Part shown: positions 63,527 to 64,000 of the stretch, piece after piece
How positions within the stretch are numbered: position 1 is the stretch's first letter
Layout of the letters: every line of letters starts with the position of its first letter
Source of the DNA: Subtercola vilae
GTDB lineage: Bacteria > Actinomycetota > Actinomycetes > Actinomycetales > Microbacteriaceae
DNA: 64,000 nt
Direction of reading: 5' to 3'
Assembly (NCBI RefSeq): GCF_004923255.1
Contig: NZ_QYRT01000008.1
Span: 62,001-126,000, forward strand
The notes under the pieces: generated by a model
Seen by the model: the letters and a program-made list of their open reading frames with translations, nothing else
Database searches by the model: none
What the model was told of the DNA's origin: nothing
Position numbers and translations under genes: made by a program

Positions 63527-64000
63527 TCAGCGCGTGATGTCGCGCACCAGAGTCGACAGTTGCGTCGTCGGAGCCAGCCCGAGCGAACCGTTCAGCAGAA
63601 CGCTGTAGCGGTCGAAGACCCGCAACGCCTCCGACTGGTTGCCTTCGGCGATATGCACCCTGATCAGAGCGGCTTGGGCGCTCTCCCGCAGTGGTTCGAC
63701 CGAGATCGCCGCCCGTGCCGCGACGCCCGCTTCGGGCAACCGGCCGGCCGCCACGAGTAGCCGCGTCTGCGCCTCGAGACCGTTCATGCGGAGCCCCCGC
63801 CAATCCTCGGCAGCCGCGAGCACCCAATCGTCGTACCAATCGGGCAGCAGCTCCACCGAGAGAGCGGCCACGGCGGCCGGGTTGATGTCGGCCACGTTCG
63901 GCAGTACTTCGCGCGGCAACAGCCTCAACGCCAACGCGTGCGACGACCGCAGATCGACTTCGACGTTCGCTGCGAGACCGAGGCTGGTGGATGCCACGGT
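63527..64000 (-). CDS. SARP/AfsR-type regulator, C-terminal BTAD part (5' end outside window)
   Basis: About 157 residues are visible and the frame is open through the right edge. The sequence VEVDLRSSHALALRLL, LLPDWYDDWVLAAAEDWRGLRMNGLEAQTRLLVAAGRLPEAGVAARAA and PLRESAQAALIRVHIAEGNQSEALRVFDRY is the bacterial transcriptional activator (BTAD) helical-repeat domain of SARP regulators. An OmpR-type DNA-binding domain is expected beyond the window. The 44-nt gap to the tetR start implies it ends just upstream of the Pip operon promoter. Confidence 0.85.
   Translation of the reverse strand, partial: TVASTSLGLAANVEVDLRSSHALALRLLPREVLPNVADINPAAVAALSVELLPDWYDDWVLAAAEDWRGLRMNGLEAQTRLLVAAGRLPEAGVAARAAISVEPLRESAQAALIRVHIAEGNQSEALRVFDRYSVLLNGSLGLAPTTQLSTLVRDITR

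Overview
The window is a 64 kb piece of a chromosome from a high-GC Gram-positive bacterium. The best fit is an actinobacterium of the family Microbacteriaceae. Three things point there: the very GC-rich codon use, a C50 carotenoid operon in the order crtE-crtB-crtI-crtYe-crtYf-crtEb next to idi, and actinobacterial marker systems (HspR/HAIR heat-shock control, an IdeR/DtxR-type iron box, an MptB-like mannosyltransferase, a SARP-type regulator). No phage, insertion sequence, CRISPR array or rRNA was seen. One tRNA, tRNA-Gly(CCC), is present.

Layout. 1-3.6 kb: the end of a LacI-type regulator, a YhcG/DUF1016 nuclease-fold gene, tRNA-Gly, a HipA/HipB-type toxin-antitoxin pair, and a decayed aldehyde dehydrogenase tail. 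3.7-7.5 kb: a Tat/lipoprotein flavin oxidase, dcd and a type II NADH dehydrogenase. 7.6-11.7 kb: a complete ferric-siderophore ABC importer behind an iron box. 11.8-15.7 kb: a PfkB-like kinase and two related membrane-anchored secreted proteins flanking a HAD phosphatase. 15.7-21.7 kb: idi and the carotenoid operon. 21.8-26.3 kb: a hydrolase, a TetR/SDR divergent pair with two matching operators, a junction joining a MarR fragment to an SDR fragment, and a UMF1-type transporter. 26.3-35.2 kb: the dnaK-grpE-dnaJ-hspR operon, a HAD phosphatase, an MptB-like transferase and a short clpB. 35.2-49.8 kb: mostly housekeeping and metabolic genes (acs, nitroreductase, aldolase-type lyase, xth, pyrE, envelope proteins), plus a broken DUF1905 gene. 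49.8-53.1 kb: mntR and mntH for manganese, and an rRNA/tRNA methyltransferase. 53.4-59.9 kb: two drug-efflux pumps, a NitT/TauT-type ABC importer and a membrane molybdoenzyme. 59.9-64 kb: a three-gene operon of YhgE/Pip membrane protein, a degenerate ABC-ATPase-like protein and a TetR repressor with a perfect operator, then the end of a SARP-type regulator.

Regulatory logic can be read directly. HAIR operators overlap the -10 of both dnaK and clpB with the same geometry. A perfect 16-bp palindrome covers the mntH promoter. TetR-type operators sit in two TetR promoters. Across the window about 19 genes have a TANNNT -10-like hexamer ending 6 or 7 nt before an ATG/GTG, without a visible Shine-Dalgarno. 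This implies widespread leaderless transcription and was used to choose starts.

The most unusual items are the ATPase-like partner of the Pip protein that has lost the Walker A, signature and Walker B motifs, the N-domain-less ClpB with its heat-shock operator, the paralogous secreted-protein pair around a phosphatase, the HipB-like antitoxin with two DNA-binding domains, and the MarR/SDR scar.
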